Positions 1-8,935 of a stretch of DNA of 64,000 bases are shown here, in pieces. The position numbers and the translations under genes were made by a program. The notes below the pieces were generated by a model. The model was given only the letters and a program-made list of their open reading frames with translations, was not told where the DNA came from and did no database searches. Every line of letters begins with the position of its first letter. The stretch's first letter is position 1. The stretch is from Myxococcota bacterium (GTDB lineage Bacteria > Myxococcota > XYA12-FULL-58-9 > JALHOP01): the NCBI GenBank assembly GCA_022842935.1, contig JALHOP010000015.1:116962-180961 (forward strand). Direction: 5' to 3'.

Positions 1-1
1 T

Positions 2-337
2 TCGCAGATTACCCGCCACGGCGGAACGGTCATCGCGGCCGTCATCTCCCCGTACAAAGCGGTGCGTGATGAGGTCCGCAAAACGGTCGGCAATTTCATC
101 GAGGTGTTCGTCGACGCCCCCCTCGAGGTCTGCGAAGCACGCGATGTCAAAGGCCTCTACAAGAAGGCTCGCGCTGGCGAGCTGAAGGGTTTCACGGGGA
201 TCGATGACCCCTACGAGGCGCCGGTGAATCCCGAGGTCGTGGTGCATACCGGGCAAGAAACGGTGCGCCAGAGCATCGACAAGATCGTCGACAAGCTCAC
301 CGCGCTTGGCTACTTGAAGAAGGCAAGCGACGGCTAG
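2..337 (+). CDS. cysC: Adenylylsulfate kinase, C-terminal part (window-edge partial)
   Basis: The reading frame is open from base 2 and lacks its start, so only about 111 C-terminal residues are visible. Residues reading AAVISPYKAVRDEVRK, then FVDAPLEVCEARDVKGLYKKARAG and FTGIDDPYEAP (shown here in separate pieces) are the conserved C-terminal half of APS kinase. The enzyme phosphorylates adenosine 5'-phosphosulfate to PAPS in cytoplasmic sulfate activation. The P-loop lies upstream of the window. It cannot be told from this fragment whether this is a stand-alone CysC or the kinase domain of a CysNC or Sat-CysC fusion. It ends at TAG 335-337, and a hairpin follows before topA. Confidence 0.9.
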   Translation, partial: SQITRHGGTVIAAVISPYKAVRDEVRKTVGNFIEVFVDAPLEVCEARDVKGLYKKARAGELKGFTGIDDPYEAPVNPEVVVHTGQETVRQSIDKIVDKLTALGYLKKASDG

Positions 338-342
338 CTTCC

Positions 343-396
343 GTGGTCGACGGAGCTGCCCACAAAAGCGAAGCTTTTTGGGCATGTCTAGACCAC
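343..396 (+). terminator. Putative terminator hairpin after cysC
   Basis: Nested inverted repeats follow the cysC stop. The outer arms are GTGGTC (343-348) and GACCAC (391-396). The inner arms are GCCCACAAAAGC (358-369) and GCTTTTTGGGC (373-383), with a GAA loop and one bulged base. There is no classic T-run after it, so it may be a structured 3' end rather than a strong intrinsic terminator. The rest of the 230-bp gap to topA shows no gene. Confidence 0.4.
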
Positions 397-567
397 GAGC
401 CACGCGCTCCACCGGTGACGCGACCGCGCTCACCGAGCGTGGTCACCCATGTTCGGTACTCGCAGTTTCAGTCCGATTTCCACACGCTCGGCGTTGAAGT
501 TCCGCCATCGGCTTGAGACCCGCCCCTTGCAACCGCGCCGGAAGTCGTGCTCAACGGGTTGTCCTAA

Positions 568-3291
568 ATGGCGGTAAGTCTGAAGCTCGTAATCGTCGAA
601 TCGCCCACGAAGGCGAAAACCATCCGCAAGTTCCTCGGCAAAGAATACCGTGTCGAGGCGTCGATGGGTCACGTGCGCGACCTCCCCGCGTCGGCTGACC
701 AGATACCCAAAGAGGTCAAATCGAAGCCGTGGGCCCGTATCGGCGTCGACGTCGATAACGGCTACGCGCCGGTCTACATCATCCAGCCTGAAAAGAAGAA
801 GGTCGTCGCCGACCTCAAGAAAGCTCTCGAAGACTCCGACGAGCTCTTCGTCGCGACCGACGAAGACCGCGAGGGTGAATCAATCGGGTGGCACCTCGTG
901 CAGGTGCTCAAGCCAAAGGTGCCCATCCGGCGCATGGTGTTCCACGAGATCACCCAAGAGGCGATCCAGAAAGCCCTGGCTTCGCCGCGCGCCATCGACG
1001 AGCAGCTGGTGCAGGCGCAGGAGACCCGCCGCATCCTCGACCGGCTGGTGGGCTACACGGTCAGTCCGCTCTTGTGGAAGAAGGTAAAGCCGAAGCTTTC
1101 GGCGGGCCGCGTCCAGTCGGTAGCGGTGCGCTTGCTCGTGTTGCGCGAGCGCGAGCGTATGGCGTTCGTCTCGGGAACCTACTGGGACGTAAAGGCGATG
1201 CTCGAGAAGAGCAAGACGCCCTTCGAATCGCAGCTCATCTCGCTGGGTGGTGTCCGCCTCGCCACGGGCAAAGACTTCGACGAGTCGACCGGTAAGATCA
1301 CAGCGGGAGCCAACGTGCTTCTGCTCTCCGAGACGCAGGCGCGCGAGCTCGAAGCGAAGCTCCGCGGCCGCGACTTCAAGGTCGTGAGCGTCGAGACGCG
1401 CTCGCAGACACGATCGCCGTCACCGCCGTTCACCACCTCGACCCTGCAGCAAGAGTCGAACCGCAAGCTGGGCCTTTCGGCGCGCCGCACCATGCAGGTG
1501 GCGCAGCGCCTCTACGAGAACGGCTTCATCACCTATATGCGTACCGACTCGACCAACCTTTCCGAAGAGGCGATCACCGCTTCGCGGTCTCTGGTCGAGC
1601 GCAAATATGGGCGCGAGTACCTCTCCGAGAAGCCACGCCAGTACAGCACCAAGAGCAAGGGCGCGCAGGAAGCGCACGAAGCGATCCGCCCCGCCGGCTC
1701 GTCGATGGCGACGGCCGAGGAGCTCAAGCTCGACGGTCCCGAGGCCAAGCTCTACGAGATGATCTGGAAGCGCACCGTCGCCACCCAGATGGCCGAGGCC
1801 AAGCTCTCGTTCACCACGGTCAAGCTCGAAGTCACCGTGCCCGCGCCCTATCAGCGCCCACAGGGCACCCAAAGCGACGTCGCCGAGTTCCGCGCCAGTG
1901 GCAAAGAGGTGGTCTTCCCCGGCTTCTTCCGCGCTTATGTCGAGGGCTCCGACGACCCCGACGAAGCGCTCGATGATCAAGGCTCGCAGCTCCCGGCCAT
2001 GAAAGAGGGGGACGGCGCCAGCTGCCAGTCACTCGAAGCTCTGGGCCACGAGACCAAGCCGCCCGCTCGCTACACCGAAGCGACCCTGGTGAAGGCCCTC
2101 GAGAAGGAAGGCATCGGTCGCCCTTCGACCTATGCGTCCATCATCGACACCATCCAGTACCGCGGCTACGTCCTCGCCAAAAACAAGCAGCTCATCCCGA
2201 CGTTCATCGGTGTGGCGGTGACGCGCTTGCTCGAGGAAGCGCTCAAGCACGTCGTCGATCTCACCTTTACCGCCGACATGGAGGCGCGCCTCGACGAGAT
2301 CGCCGAGGGGAAGAGCGCGCTCGACTACCTCGACTCGTTCTACCGCAAGGAGCTGCTCGGTGGCGTCGAAGGCGGCGCGGCGCTCGACGCGCGCGAGATG
2401 TGCACCATCGACTCGCCACGGGCCGCCCCGTACCTGATCCGTGTTGGCCGCTACGGCGCCTACGTGGACTACGGCTCGACCGAGACCGAAAAGAAGACTG
2501 TCTCGCTCCCCGACGACACCGCTCCGGCGGACGTCACCAAGGAGATGATCGACGACCTCATCGGTCGTGCTTCCTTGAACAACAAGCCGCTCGGCACGTT
2601 CCCGGAGACTGGCGAGCAGATCTACGTGATGCACGGCCGCTTCGGTCACTACATGCAGCTCGGCGAGTTCGTCGACGGCAAGAAGAAGCCCAAGCGCGTA
2701 TCGATCCCGAAGAACATGGACCCGCGCACCATCGATCTCGTGGTCGCGCAGCAACTGCTCGCGCTGCCCCGCGCTCTCGGTAACCACCCGGAGAGCGGCA
2801 AGGTCGTGCGCGCCGGCATCGGCATGTTCGGACCCTACGTCTTGCACGAAGGGAAATACGCCTCGCTCAAACCAGAAGACGACGTGCTTACCGTATCGCT
2901 CGACCGGGCGGTGCAGCTCATCAAGGAAAAGAAAGACCGCTTTGGCGGAGGTCAAGAGACCCTCCGCGACATGGGCGAGCACCCCGAGGACAAGAAGGCG
3001 GTTCTCGTCGTGAAGGGCAAATACGGGCCCTATATCAAATGGAACAAGGTGAACGCCTCGCTGCCCGAGGGCCTAGCGCCCGAGGAGCTCACCATGGAGC
3101 GCGCCATCGAGTTGCTCGCCGAGCGCGCCGCCAAGAAGGGCATCAAAGGCCGTCGCGGTGGTGGTGGCGCAAAGACCGCCGCGGCCGAGACAGCGGACGA
3201 CGCCAAGCCCGCGAAGAAGAAGGCGCCGGCGAAAAAGAAGGCCGCTCCCAAGAAGAAGAGCGCCAAGGCCGAAGAGCCGGTCGCCGACTGA
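568..3291 (+). CDS. topA: DNA topoisomerase I
   Basis: Type IA topoisomerase of 907 residues that relaxes negatively supercoiled DNA through a 5'-phosphotyrosine intermediate. The N-terminal Toprim domain (about 6-120) carries IVESPTKAKTI and the acidic ATDEDREGESIGWH motif near 96-109. The catalytic tyrosine is in GFITYMRTDSTN (Tyr323). PPFTTSTLQQE lies near 286. The C-terminus has no CxxC zinc ribbons. Instead it has several Topo C-terminal repeats (GRYGAYVDYG, GRFGHYMQLG, GMFGPYVLHEGKYASL, GKYGPYIKWN) followed by a Lys/Ala-rich tail of about 50 residues, probably a nonspecific DNA-binding extension. In many bacteria topA directly precedes trmFO-xerC-hslV-hslU. Here those genes lie 13-17 kb downstream on the same strand. 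Confidence 0.97.
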   Translation: MAVSLKLVIVESPTKAKTIRKFLGKEYRVEASMGHVRDLPASADQIPKEVKSKPWARIGVDVDNGYAPVYIIQPEKKKVVADLKKALEDSDELFVATDEDREGESIGWHLVQVLKPKVPIRRMVFHEITQEAIQKALASPRAIDEQLVQAQETRRILDRLVGYTVSPLLWKKVKPKLSAGRVQSVAVRLLVLRERERMAFVSGTYWDVKAMLEKSKTPFESQLISLGGVRLATGKDFDESTGKITAGANVLLLSETQARELEAKLRGRDFKVVSVETRSQTRSPSPPFTTSTLQQESNRKLGLSARRTMQVAQRLYENGFITYMRTDSTNLSEEAITASRSLVERKYGREYLSEKPRQYSTKSKGAQEAHEAIRPAGSSMATAEELKLDGPEAKLYEMIWKRTVATQMAEAKLSFTTVKLEVTVPAPYQRPQGTQSDVAEFRASGKEVVFPGFFRAYVEGSDDPDEALDDQGSQLPAMKEGDGASCQSLEALGHETKPPARYTEATLVKALEKEGIGRPSTYASIIDTIQYRGYVLAKNKQLIPTFIGVAVTRLLEEALKHVVDLTFTADMEARLDEIAEGKSALDYLDSFYRKELLGGVEGGAALDAREMCTIDSPRAAPYLIRVGRYGAYVDYGSTETEKKTVSLPDDTAPADVTKEMIDDLIGRASLNNKPLGTFPETGEQIYVMHGRFGHYMQLGEFVDGKKKPKRVSIPKNMDPRTIDLVVAQQLLALPRALGNHPESGKVVRAGIGMFGPYVLHEGKYASLKPEDDVLTVSLDRAVQLIKEKKDRFGGGQETLRDMGEHPEDKKAVLVVKGKYGPYIKWNKVNASLPEGLAPEELTMERAIELLAERAAKKGIKGRRGGGGAKTAAAETADDAKPAKKKAPAKKKAAPKKKSAKAEEPVAD

Positions 3292-3394
3292 AACGCTCGG
3301 GTTCGCTGCGGTCGCCCGGACCGCTGCAAAGCAACGCAGGGCCTTGCTCCTGCGCCCCTCTCGAACGGTAGGTCTGCGCTCGGAACGAAGGGCT

Positions 3395-3913
3395 TCACGC
3401 TCGCCGGTCACCGAGGGGCCCGTCGAGCCACGGACCGCCAGTGACCTCTAGTCCGCTTTTACGGGCAAGCACCGCGCGTTCGACGGCCACGCGACTCGCC
3501 GGCAGCAATCCATCGGGAAGCTCTGTCGGCTCGAAGAACGCCGCGCCTTTAGTCTCGAGGCTCGGCGCGCCTGGCACACCCGAGCAACGGCCAACGAGCA
3601 CGACAGTGCAACGGCTCTGGAAGCCGGACTCGAAAGCGAGCAAGCCTGCGACCTCGCAGGTAAGGCCAGTCTCCTCGCGAACCTCGCGCACCAACGCCTC
3701 CGCCGCGGTCTCGCCCGGCTCGATCCAGCCGGAGGGCAGACCCCAGGGATACGTCTGACGAAAGACGTGGTCGACGAGCAGCACCCTGCCCACTCCGTCG
3801 AACAGGACGCCCGCGACGCCAACGTTGAACTTCGGCGACTTGAGCCAGACAGCACGCCAGACCAGGCGCTTGGGTAAAGCCTTGTAGCCCCACGAGAGCG
3901 CAGCGCGGATCAC
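3395..3913 (-). CDS. Nudix hydrolase
   Basis: 172-residue protein with a canonical Nudix box at residues 62-84 (G-x5-E-x7-REVREETGL), the Mg2+-binding motif of enzymes that hydrolyse nucleoside diphosphates linked to another moiety. The substrate cannot be told. The open frame extends further upstream, but that extension is Arg/Ala-rich shadow sequence of the neighbouring gene. The GTG at 3913 is preferred because it overlaps the upstream stop as GTGA (3910-3913), which indicates translational coupling to the guanidino-modifying enzyme gene. Its 3' end is convergent with topA. Confidence 0.85.
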   Translation of the reverse strand: MIRAALSWGYKALPKRLVWRAVWLKSPKFNVGVAGVLFDGVGRVLLVDHVFRQTYPWGLPSGWIEPGETAAEALVREVREETGLTCEVAGLLAFESGFQSRCTVVLVGRCSGVPGAPSLETKGAAFFEPTELPDGLLPASRVAVERAVLARKSGLEVTGGPWLDGPLGDRRA

Positions 3914-5064
3914 AGGCGCAGCAGCTGGCCGATGCAGCAGTGGTAAGCGCCGTCCTTGAGCGTCATGTGGAACGGCGAGAGGATGACGACGATGCCACGC
4001 CGCGCGAGGAAGTCGGCGGTGGCGGCGCAGTGCTCGTTGTCCGCGACGAAGACCTCGCCGGGATTGGGACAAGCGATGTTGGCGCCCGCGTGCAGCATGG
4101 CGTCGGGCGGAATGACGAGCGTGCCCCCATCGGGTACACCGAAGATCCACTGCATGCGCTCGATGTCGTTTTGGTTCGCGATGGCGTGCGGGGCGATCAA
4201 CATCGAACGCGTTGCGCCTTGACCTGCATAGTTCGCGGCGTAGTCGAGGTGGAGGGTCTTATCGCCAGCGAGCTGGATTGGCACGTGAACGATATTGGCG
4301 CCGTCTTGGTTGAGCCGGTGCACCAGGCGACCGAGCCGCTCGACAGACTCGAGGGTGCCCCGCATGCTGCTGAAGCCTTGCAGCAAGTAGTGTTTGCCAT
4401 TGCGGACGGCTTGCAGAGTATCACCCCACTCGATCGAGCCCTTGCCGGGAACATCGCGGTCGAGCTGGACACCCCCAGAATAAGCCGCTTGTTCGAAACG
4501 TCGCTGCTGCCAGCGCAGACTCGAGACAACGGCCTTATCCGCTATACCGGTCACAACGTCGGTATTATAGACGGCTTCGGTGGCGCCCCCGGGCTGCACC
4601 ATCAGGTAGACTTCGCAGCCGCGCTCGAGCAAGTCCCGAACGAGCTTCGCGTGATGCGTAAACGCGAGGTGCGTATCGATGCGCACGTCACCCTCGGAAG
4701 TGAGCGGCGAGCCGAAGAAGTCACCGGACAAGGCGTGGGGGATTGCGAGCGCAGCCTTGGTGAGCTTGCCCACCTCGTCACGGCGACCAACGCGGCCAAT
4801 CGCATCGAGATTCAGAGTACGGCAGACCCGCAAGCGGGCATCACCGACCGGGTAGTAGTGACGCAACAGCGCGTCGAGGGCAGCTTGTCGCTCGGCTTTC
4901 GCGGTCCGCGGCAAGCGCACGACACCGTCGCTCGCGACGATCTTGGGCTGCTGCATGACCGCCTGCTTGACCTTGGCGGCTCGTGGCTCGGGGGCAGCTC
5001 CGGGTGCCCGTACCTGCGTACGGTCAACGACGTGCAGAGCTACCCCAATGTCGAGGCCCATCAC
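3910..5064 (-). CDS. Guanidino-modifying enzyme superfamily protein (amidinotransferase / arginine deiminase / DDAH-like)
   Basis: 384 residues. The C-terminal two thirds look like the pentein-fold guanidino-modifying superfamily. It has a TEAVYNTDVV segment followed by a predicted core strand, the superfamily H-L-D motif in KTLHLDYAANY, and a C-terminal nucleophile-type motif DGAYHCCIGQ with adjacent cysteines 376 and 377. Two cysteines at this site recall DDAH (…TCC…). Members deiminate or transfer amidino groups of arginine-type substrates; the substrate here is unknown. The N-terminal roughly 120 residues are not recognised. An internal Met near residue 37 (MQQPKIVAS) is an alternative start. 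It is coupled by a GTGA overlap to the Nudix gene. Confidence 0.7.
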   Translation of the reverse strand: MMGLDIGVALHVVDRTQVRAPGAAPEPRAAKVKQAVMQQPKIVASDGVVRLPRTAKAERQAALDALLRHYYPVGDARLRVCRTLNLDAIGRVGRRDEVGKLTKAALAIPHALSGDFFGSPLTSEGDVRIDTHLAFTHHAKLVRDLLERGCEVYLMVQPGGATEAVYNTDVVTGIADKAVVSSLRWQQRRFEQAAYSGGVQLDRDVPGKGSIEWGDTLQAVRNGKHYLLQGFSSMRGTLESVERLGRLVHRLNQDGANIVHVPIQLAGDKTLHLDYAANYAGQGATRSMLIAPHAIANQNDIERMQWIFGVPDGGTLVIPPDAMLHAGANIACPNPGEVFVADNEHCAATADFLARRGIVVILSPFHMTLKDGAYHCCIGQLLRL

Positions 5065-5163
5065 TTCTGAGCATCGGCGCGGCGTTCAAAAAAGTTGCGT
5101 CGCGGCGCCTCGATGAGCCAGCCGCATTGCCCAACACATCGGGTCATGGGCGGGTGTGCGCGG

Positions 5164-6078
5164 CTAGACTGCGACGTCCCCGCGCGACGTTTCTGTGCCG
5201 GCCCCGCCCGCCGCCGTCGTCAGCAGGTCATGGAGGCGATTGCGGTCGGCATAGTCCGTCGAGGCGATACGGCCGCGATCCGCAAAAGCAAGGTCCAGGA
5301 GCGCCGCTGCGGCGACGGGTCGCTCGGCTGGCGACAACGCATCGAGAGCGTCGCTGGCCGCGCGAATACTCGACTGAGTCAGGGGTTCGGCAATGAGCCG
5401 AGCGAGCGTCGCGAACACGCGGGTCCGCTTCCCGTGCTCTGACCGGAGAGGCGTGGCCTCGGCGGCCCCCGCCCGCAGTGCCGCCAGCGCCTCGGGAGAG
5501 AGCAACTTCCGCTGGTCGAGCTTGGTGCGGAGGTCATCGAGGCCATCGGCGACGTGGACCTTCGCCGCGCCCTGACTAGCCTGCAGGCGGGCCAGCGGCT
5601 CACGTAGGCGAGGCAGCTCGACCATCGCCTTGTGGGCCGCCGCAGCCTGGCGTCCGGCCAAAAAATTCGTGAGACGCGCGAGCGGCCACGCGCCGCACGC
5701 CATCGCCGCTCCGGTCAGCCCGACCGTCCAACCGACGGCATCAACTCCGCTGAAGGCAGCCGCGGTGGCCCCTGCGATACCGCTGAGGAAGGAGCCGGCG
5801 AGAACCAGCACGACCGCATCGCCCCTTTCCAATCCATGGCGTTGAACGAAGGCACGCGCCTTTTGCAGGGAGCCGCGACTCACCACCTCCCAGGAGCCAG
5901 CCAAGGCGCGCTGGAGGTCGCGCTGCTGGAGGCGGAGCTCCGTCACCATAGCGGCAAGCTCTCGCTTGATGCTCGCGAGGTCCGCGCCCGACGCAACGGG
6001 CACCAACGCGCCTGGCTCAGTCGAGCCAAGGAAGGTAAGGGGCAAACGGGTGGCGGTTTTCTCGGCGATTTCGTTCAT
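5164..6078 (-). CDS. Hypothetical membrane protein
   Basis: 304 residues, not assigned to a family. The N-terminal region up to about residue 75 is polar and helical, with a possible coiled-coil near 35-62. Two hydrophobic segments follow at about 88-110 and 114-135. The C-terminal half is charged, Ala/Leu-rich and helical. The start is set at ATG 6078; upstream in-frame residues have no family character and run into the moaB region. It lies 67 bp downstream of moaB on the same strand, so cotranscription is plausible, but nothing visible ties it to molybdopterin synthesis. Confidence 0.65.
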   Translation of the reverse strand: MNEIAEKTATRLPLTFLGSTEPGALVPVASGADLASIKRELAAMVTELRLQQRDLQRALAGSWEVVSRGSLQKARAFVQRHGLERGDAVVLVLAGSFLSGIAGATAAAFSGVDAVGWTVGLTGAAMACGAWPLARLTNFLAGRQAAAAHKAMVELPRLREPLARLQASQGAAKVHVADGLDDLRTKLDQRKLLSPEALAALRAGAAEATPLRSEHGKRTRVFATLARLIAEPLTQSSIRAASDALDALSPAERPVAAAALLDLAFADRGRIASTDYADRNRLHDLLTTAAGGAGTETSRGDVAV

Positions 6079-6145
6079 TCGCCTGAAATCATCGCGCGGG
6101 GGGTACCGACGTTGCCGCGCCGCCGCTGCCAGTCCGGCACTCGAT

Positions 6146-6670
6146 TCAGCCCAGGCGCGGCATGAGGTCGACCAGGTTGCAGGGCCGATAGCGGCTATCG
6201 AGCTGGAGCTTGAGGATCTTCTCCCAGCCGTCGCGACACGCGGAGGGCGACCCTGGGAGGCCGAACACGAAGGTGCCCTGGACGATGCCCCCAACCGCCC
6301 GCGATTGCAGCGTGGAGACCCCGACACTCTCGTAGCTAAGCATCCTGAAGAGCTCGCCGAAGCCCTCGATACGCTTGTCGAAGAGCTCGTGCAGGGCCTC
6401 TGGCGTCACGTCGCGCGCGGTCAGGCCAGTCCCGCCGGTGGTGATGACCACCTGAATGACGGGGTCTGCCGCCCACTTGCGCACGCTTTCGCGGATGGAG
6501 GTGATGTCGTCGGTGACAATGGCGCGAGCGCCCACCCGATGCCCGTCGCGCTCAATGAGCTCCACCAACGTCTGGCCAGAACGATCGTCGGAGAGCGTCC
6601 GAGTATCGGAAATCGTCAATACCGCGATAGTCACTGGCTGAAACTGCCTGCTTGCGTCGATCCCAGCCAT
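6146..6670 (-). CDS. moaB: Molybdenum cofactor biosynthesis protein MoaB (MoaB/MogA family)
   Basis: 174-residue MoCF-fold protein. Family signatures are VLTISDTRTLSDDRSG near residue 18, the molybdopterin-binding TTGGTG at 77-82, followed by LTARDVTPEA and then the IEGFGELFRMLSY and STLQSRAVGG segments. The family adenylylates molybdopterin before molybdate insertion. The STLQSRA/FGLPGSP pattern and size fit MoaB better than MogA, but the two are hard to separate by reading. ATG 6670 is chosen; a longer frame adds 16 non-family residues. It is divergent from the HD-GYP gene, and the 10-bp direct repeat at 6684-6702 lies just upstream. Confidence 0.85.
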   Translation of the reverse strand: MAGIDASRQFQPVTIAVLTISDTRTLSDDRSGQTLVELIERDGHRVGARAIVTDDITSIRESVRKWAADPVIQVVITTGGTGLTARDVTPEALHELFDKRIEGFGELFRMLSYESVGVSTLQSRAVGGIVQGTFVFGLPGSPSACRDGWEKILKLQLDSRYRPCNLVDLMPRLG

Positions 6671-6683
6671 CCCGACTCCCCTG

Positions 6684-6703
6684 CACGTAGGTCCACGTAG
6701 GTG
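6684..6703. promoter_or_regulatory. Tandem 10-bp direct repeat in a divergent promoter region
   Basis: CACGTAGGTC is followed immediately by CACGTAGGTG, two copies spaced exactly one helical turn apart. They sit between the divergent moaB start (6670) and the HD-GYP gene start. This spacing suits a regulator binding one DNA face twice. No specific regulator is recognised. Confidence 0.35.
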
Positions 6704-6785
6704 TATCAACGGGTCCACGAGGCATGGAAGTAGGCCCTGCGGTATGCTTCCATTTCGAATAGCCCGCTACGAGGTGATGTCCTCC

Positions 6786-8441
6786 ATGACCGATGGCGCG
6801 TCCGACTATCTCACCCGTCTGCGTCAGCTGACACACATCGGCGTCGCACTATCGACCGAGAAGAACCACGCGAAGCTCCTCGAGCTGATCCTCCTCGAGG
6901 CCAAAGAGATCGCTAACGCGGACGGCGGAACCATCTATCTGCGCACGAAGGACGACCACCTCGAGTTCGCCATCATGCGCACGACCTCGCTCGGCATCGC
7001 CCTCGGCGGCACCACGGGTAAAGAAATCAAGCTGCCCCGCCTGCCCCTCTACGATCCGGTAACGCGCGAGCCCAACCACCACAACGTCGCGACTTACGCG
7101 GCGCTCCAAGGCGTGTCGCTGAACATCCCCGACGCGTATCACGCCGCCGGTTTCGACTTCTCGGGCACCAAGAAGTTCGACCAGGCGAACGGCTATCGGT
7201 CGATGTCGTTCCTCACGGTGCCCATGAAGAACAACAAGGGCGAAGTCATCGGCGTCCTCCAGCTCTTGAACGCCCGCGCCAGTACGCACGCCGATCCGGT
7301 GCCGTTCAACACCGAGGTGCAAGAGGTCGTCGAGTCGCTTGCCTCTCAGGCCGCGGTGGCTCTCGACAACCAGCGCTTGATTGCCGCGCAGCGCGACTTG
7401 CTCGACGCGTTCATCCGGCTCATCGCCGACGCCATCGACAAGAAGTCGCCCTACACCGGCGGTCACTGCAAACGAGTGCCGCTCCTCACCGAGATGCTGG
7501 CGCGAGCGGCGTGCGCGGCCAAGGAGGGGCCCTTCGCCGAGTTCAACCTCGACGAAGAGGAGTGGTACGAGCTGCACATCGCTTGCTTCTTGCACGACTG
7601 CGGCAAGATCGTGACGCCGGTCCACGTGATGGACAAGGCCACCAAGCTCGAGACCATCTACGACCGCATCAACGAGGTGGCGATGCGCGTCGAGGTCGCC
7701 AAGCGTGACCTCGAGCTCGCGTGGCGCAAGACACGTGGCAAAGCCAAGGTGAAGCGCGAGGTCCTCGACGCGCAGCTCGCCGAGCTCGATGCGGACATGG
7801 AGTTCCTGCGCAAAGCCAACATCGGCGGCGAATTCATGGACGACGCTAGCATCGCGCGCGTCGAAAAGGTCGGTAGCCGCGAGATCACGGTCGGCGGGGT
7901 TCGCCGGCCACTGCTCTCGAAAGAAGAGGTCTACAACCTGTCGATTCGCCGCGGCACGCTCAACAACGAAGAGCGCAAGATCATCAACGACCACATCGTC
8001 ATCACCATCGAGATGCTCGAGAAGCTGCCCTTCCCCAAGCACCTCGAGCGCGTCCCTGAATACGCGGGCGGCCACCACGAGAAGATGGATGGCACCGGCT
8101 ACCCGCGCGGCCTCACACGCGAGCAGATGTCGACCCCAGCACGCATGATGGCTATCGCGGACATCTTCGAAGCGCTTACCGCGCAAGACCGGCCCTACAA
8201 GAGCGGCAAGAAGCTCTCCGACGCCATGAAGATCATGGGGATGATGAAGGCCGACAATCACATCGATCCCGAGCTCTTCGACCTCTTCGTGAAGTCTGGC
8301 GTCTACCGCGAGTACGCGAGCAAGTTCTTGCCGCCCGAGCTCATCGACAACGTCGACGAGGAAGGCTTGGTGAAGATTGTACCGAAGCCCCGTCTCATGA
8401 AGCAGCCGACGCAGGCTCCACGTGAGGCGGCTCGGGCGTGA
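6786..8441 (+). CDS. GAF domain / HD-GYP domain signalling protein
   Basis: About 551 residues. A GAF sensor domain occupies roughly 25-185 (FLTVPMKNNKGEVIGVLQLLNA near its end). An HD-GYP phosphodiesterase domain follows with CFLHDCGKI (HD pair at 270-271) and the diagnostic HHEKMDGTGYPRG (HHE 430-432, GYP 438-440). HD-GYP proteins hydrolyse cyclic-di-GMP. An unusually long charged insert (about 285-385) separates the HD and GYP motifs. In-frame ATGs exist at 6744, 6777 and 6786. GAGGTG at 6771-6776 is well spaced only for 6786. No response-regulator receiver domain is present, so the GAF domain is the likely input. Confidence 0.88.
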   Translation: MTDGASDYLTRLRQLTHIGVALSTEKNHAKLLELILLEAKEIANADGGTIYLRTKDDHLEFAIMRTTSLGIALGGTTGKEIKLPRLPLYDPVTREPNHHNVATYAALQGVSLNIPDAYHAAGFDFSGTKKFDQANGYRSMSFLTVPMKNNKGEVIGVLQLLNARASTHADPVPFNTEVQEVVESLASQAAVALDNQRLIAAQRDLLDAFIRLIADAIDKKSPYTGGHCKRVPLLTEMLARAACAAKEGPFAEFNLDEEEWYELHIACFLHDCGKIVTPVHVMDKATKLETIYDRINEVAMRVEVAKRDLELAWRKTRGKAKVKREVLDAQLAELDADMEFLRKANIGGEFMDDASIARVEKVGSREITVGGVRRPLLSKEEVYNLSIRRGTLNNEERKIINDHIVITIEMLEKLPFPKHLERVPEYAGGHHEKMDGTGYPRGLTREQMSTPARMMAIADIFEALTAQDRPYKSGKKLSDAMKIMGMMKADNHIDPELFDLFVKSGVYREYASKFLPPELIDNVDEEGLVKIVPKPRLMKQPTQAPREAARA

Positions 8442-8444
8442 TGC

Positions 8445-8456
8445 CCGCTTTAGCGG
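8445..8456. repeat. CCGCT-TT-AGCGG dispersed palindrome (exact copy)
   Basis: Exact CCGCTTTAGCGG starting 4 bp after the HD-GYP stop codon. It is one of four exact 12-mers in the window. This is the only exact copy outside a coding frame. Confidence 0.6.
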
Positions 8457-8486
8457 TCCGTATTGTGTCAGCCTGACCGGGCGATG

Positions 8487-8750
8487 CTAGTTCGTCTTGG
8501 TCGGCGCGACTACCGGCCTTGGCTCGTCCCACTTGCCTTTGAAGTAGCGCTGTTTGCGGATCTCTCTGCACGTTGGCTCCCATGCGCCGCCCGCTTCACG
8601 GCTGTAGCAGTCCCAGTAGTAGTCGGTGGCGCCATCCGAGATGATGACGAAATGATTCTTGTCAGTCTCGCTGCCGTGGATGGCGACCATGGGGGTCGTC
8701 GCACAACCAACGAGTGTCATGATGCACGCAATCGCAGACAAAGTACGCAT
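8487..8750 (-). CDS. Small putative lipoprotein
   Basis: 87 residues with a lipoprotein signal peptide: basic N-terminus MRT, a hydrophobic stretch and lipobox LVGC (Cys16). The mature part is short and polar with two further cysteines (YYWDCYS, PTCREIR) that could form a disulfide. No family is recognised. The start ATG 8750 has a good GGAG ribosome site 7 bp upstream. It probably sits in the periplasm anchored to the inner or outer membrane. The closest neighbour is the convergent HD-GYP gene. Confidence 0.75.
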   Translation of the reverse strand: MRTLSAIACIMTLVGCATTPMVAIHGSETDKNHFVIISDGATDYYWDCYSREAGGAWEPTCREIRKQRYFKGKWDEPRPVVAPTKTN

Positions 8751-8935
8751 GAAGAGCTCCTTTGCCTTCCCCATGAGCAGAATCCATGCCACGCGAGAGA
8801 AGGGACGTAGCGGCTCTTTGCGCGTCGGTAGCCGCACAGCGCGTGTCATTATGCGATACGCGCACGAATCTGCGACGAGTGGTTGAACGCGCGTGCGCAG
8901 GAACACGGCAGCGCGGCGCCGCGAGCGTTGCGAGC

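Noticed and set aside
3940..5070. Plus-strand open frame opposite the guanidino-modifying gene
   Set aside because: No family motif; the minus-strand frame has H-L-D and Cys-Cys motifs and a coupled neighbour.
6849..8261. 470-codon minus-strand frame opposite the HD-GYP gene
   Set aside because: Low-complexity Val/Leu/Asp/His bias of an antisense shadow, no domain; the plus frame is clearly HD-GYP.
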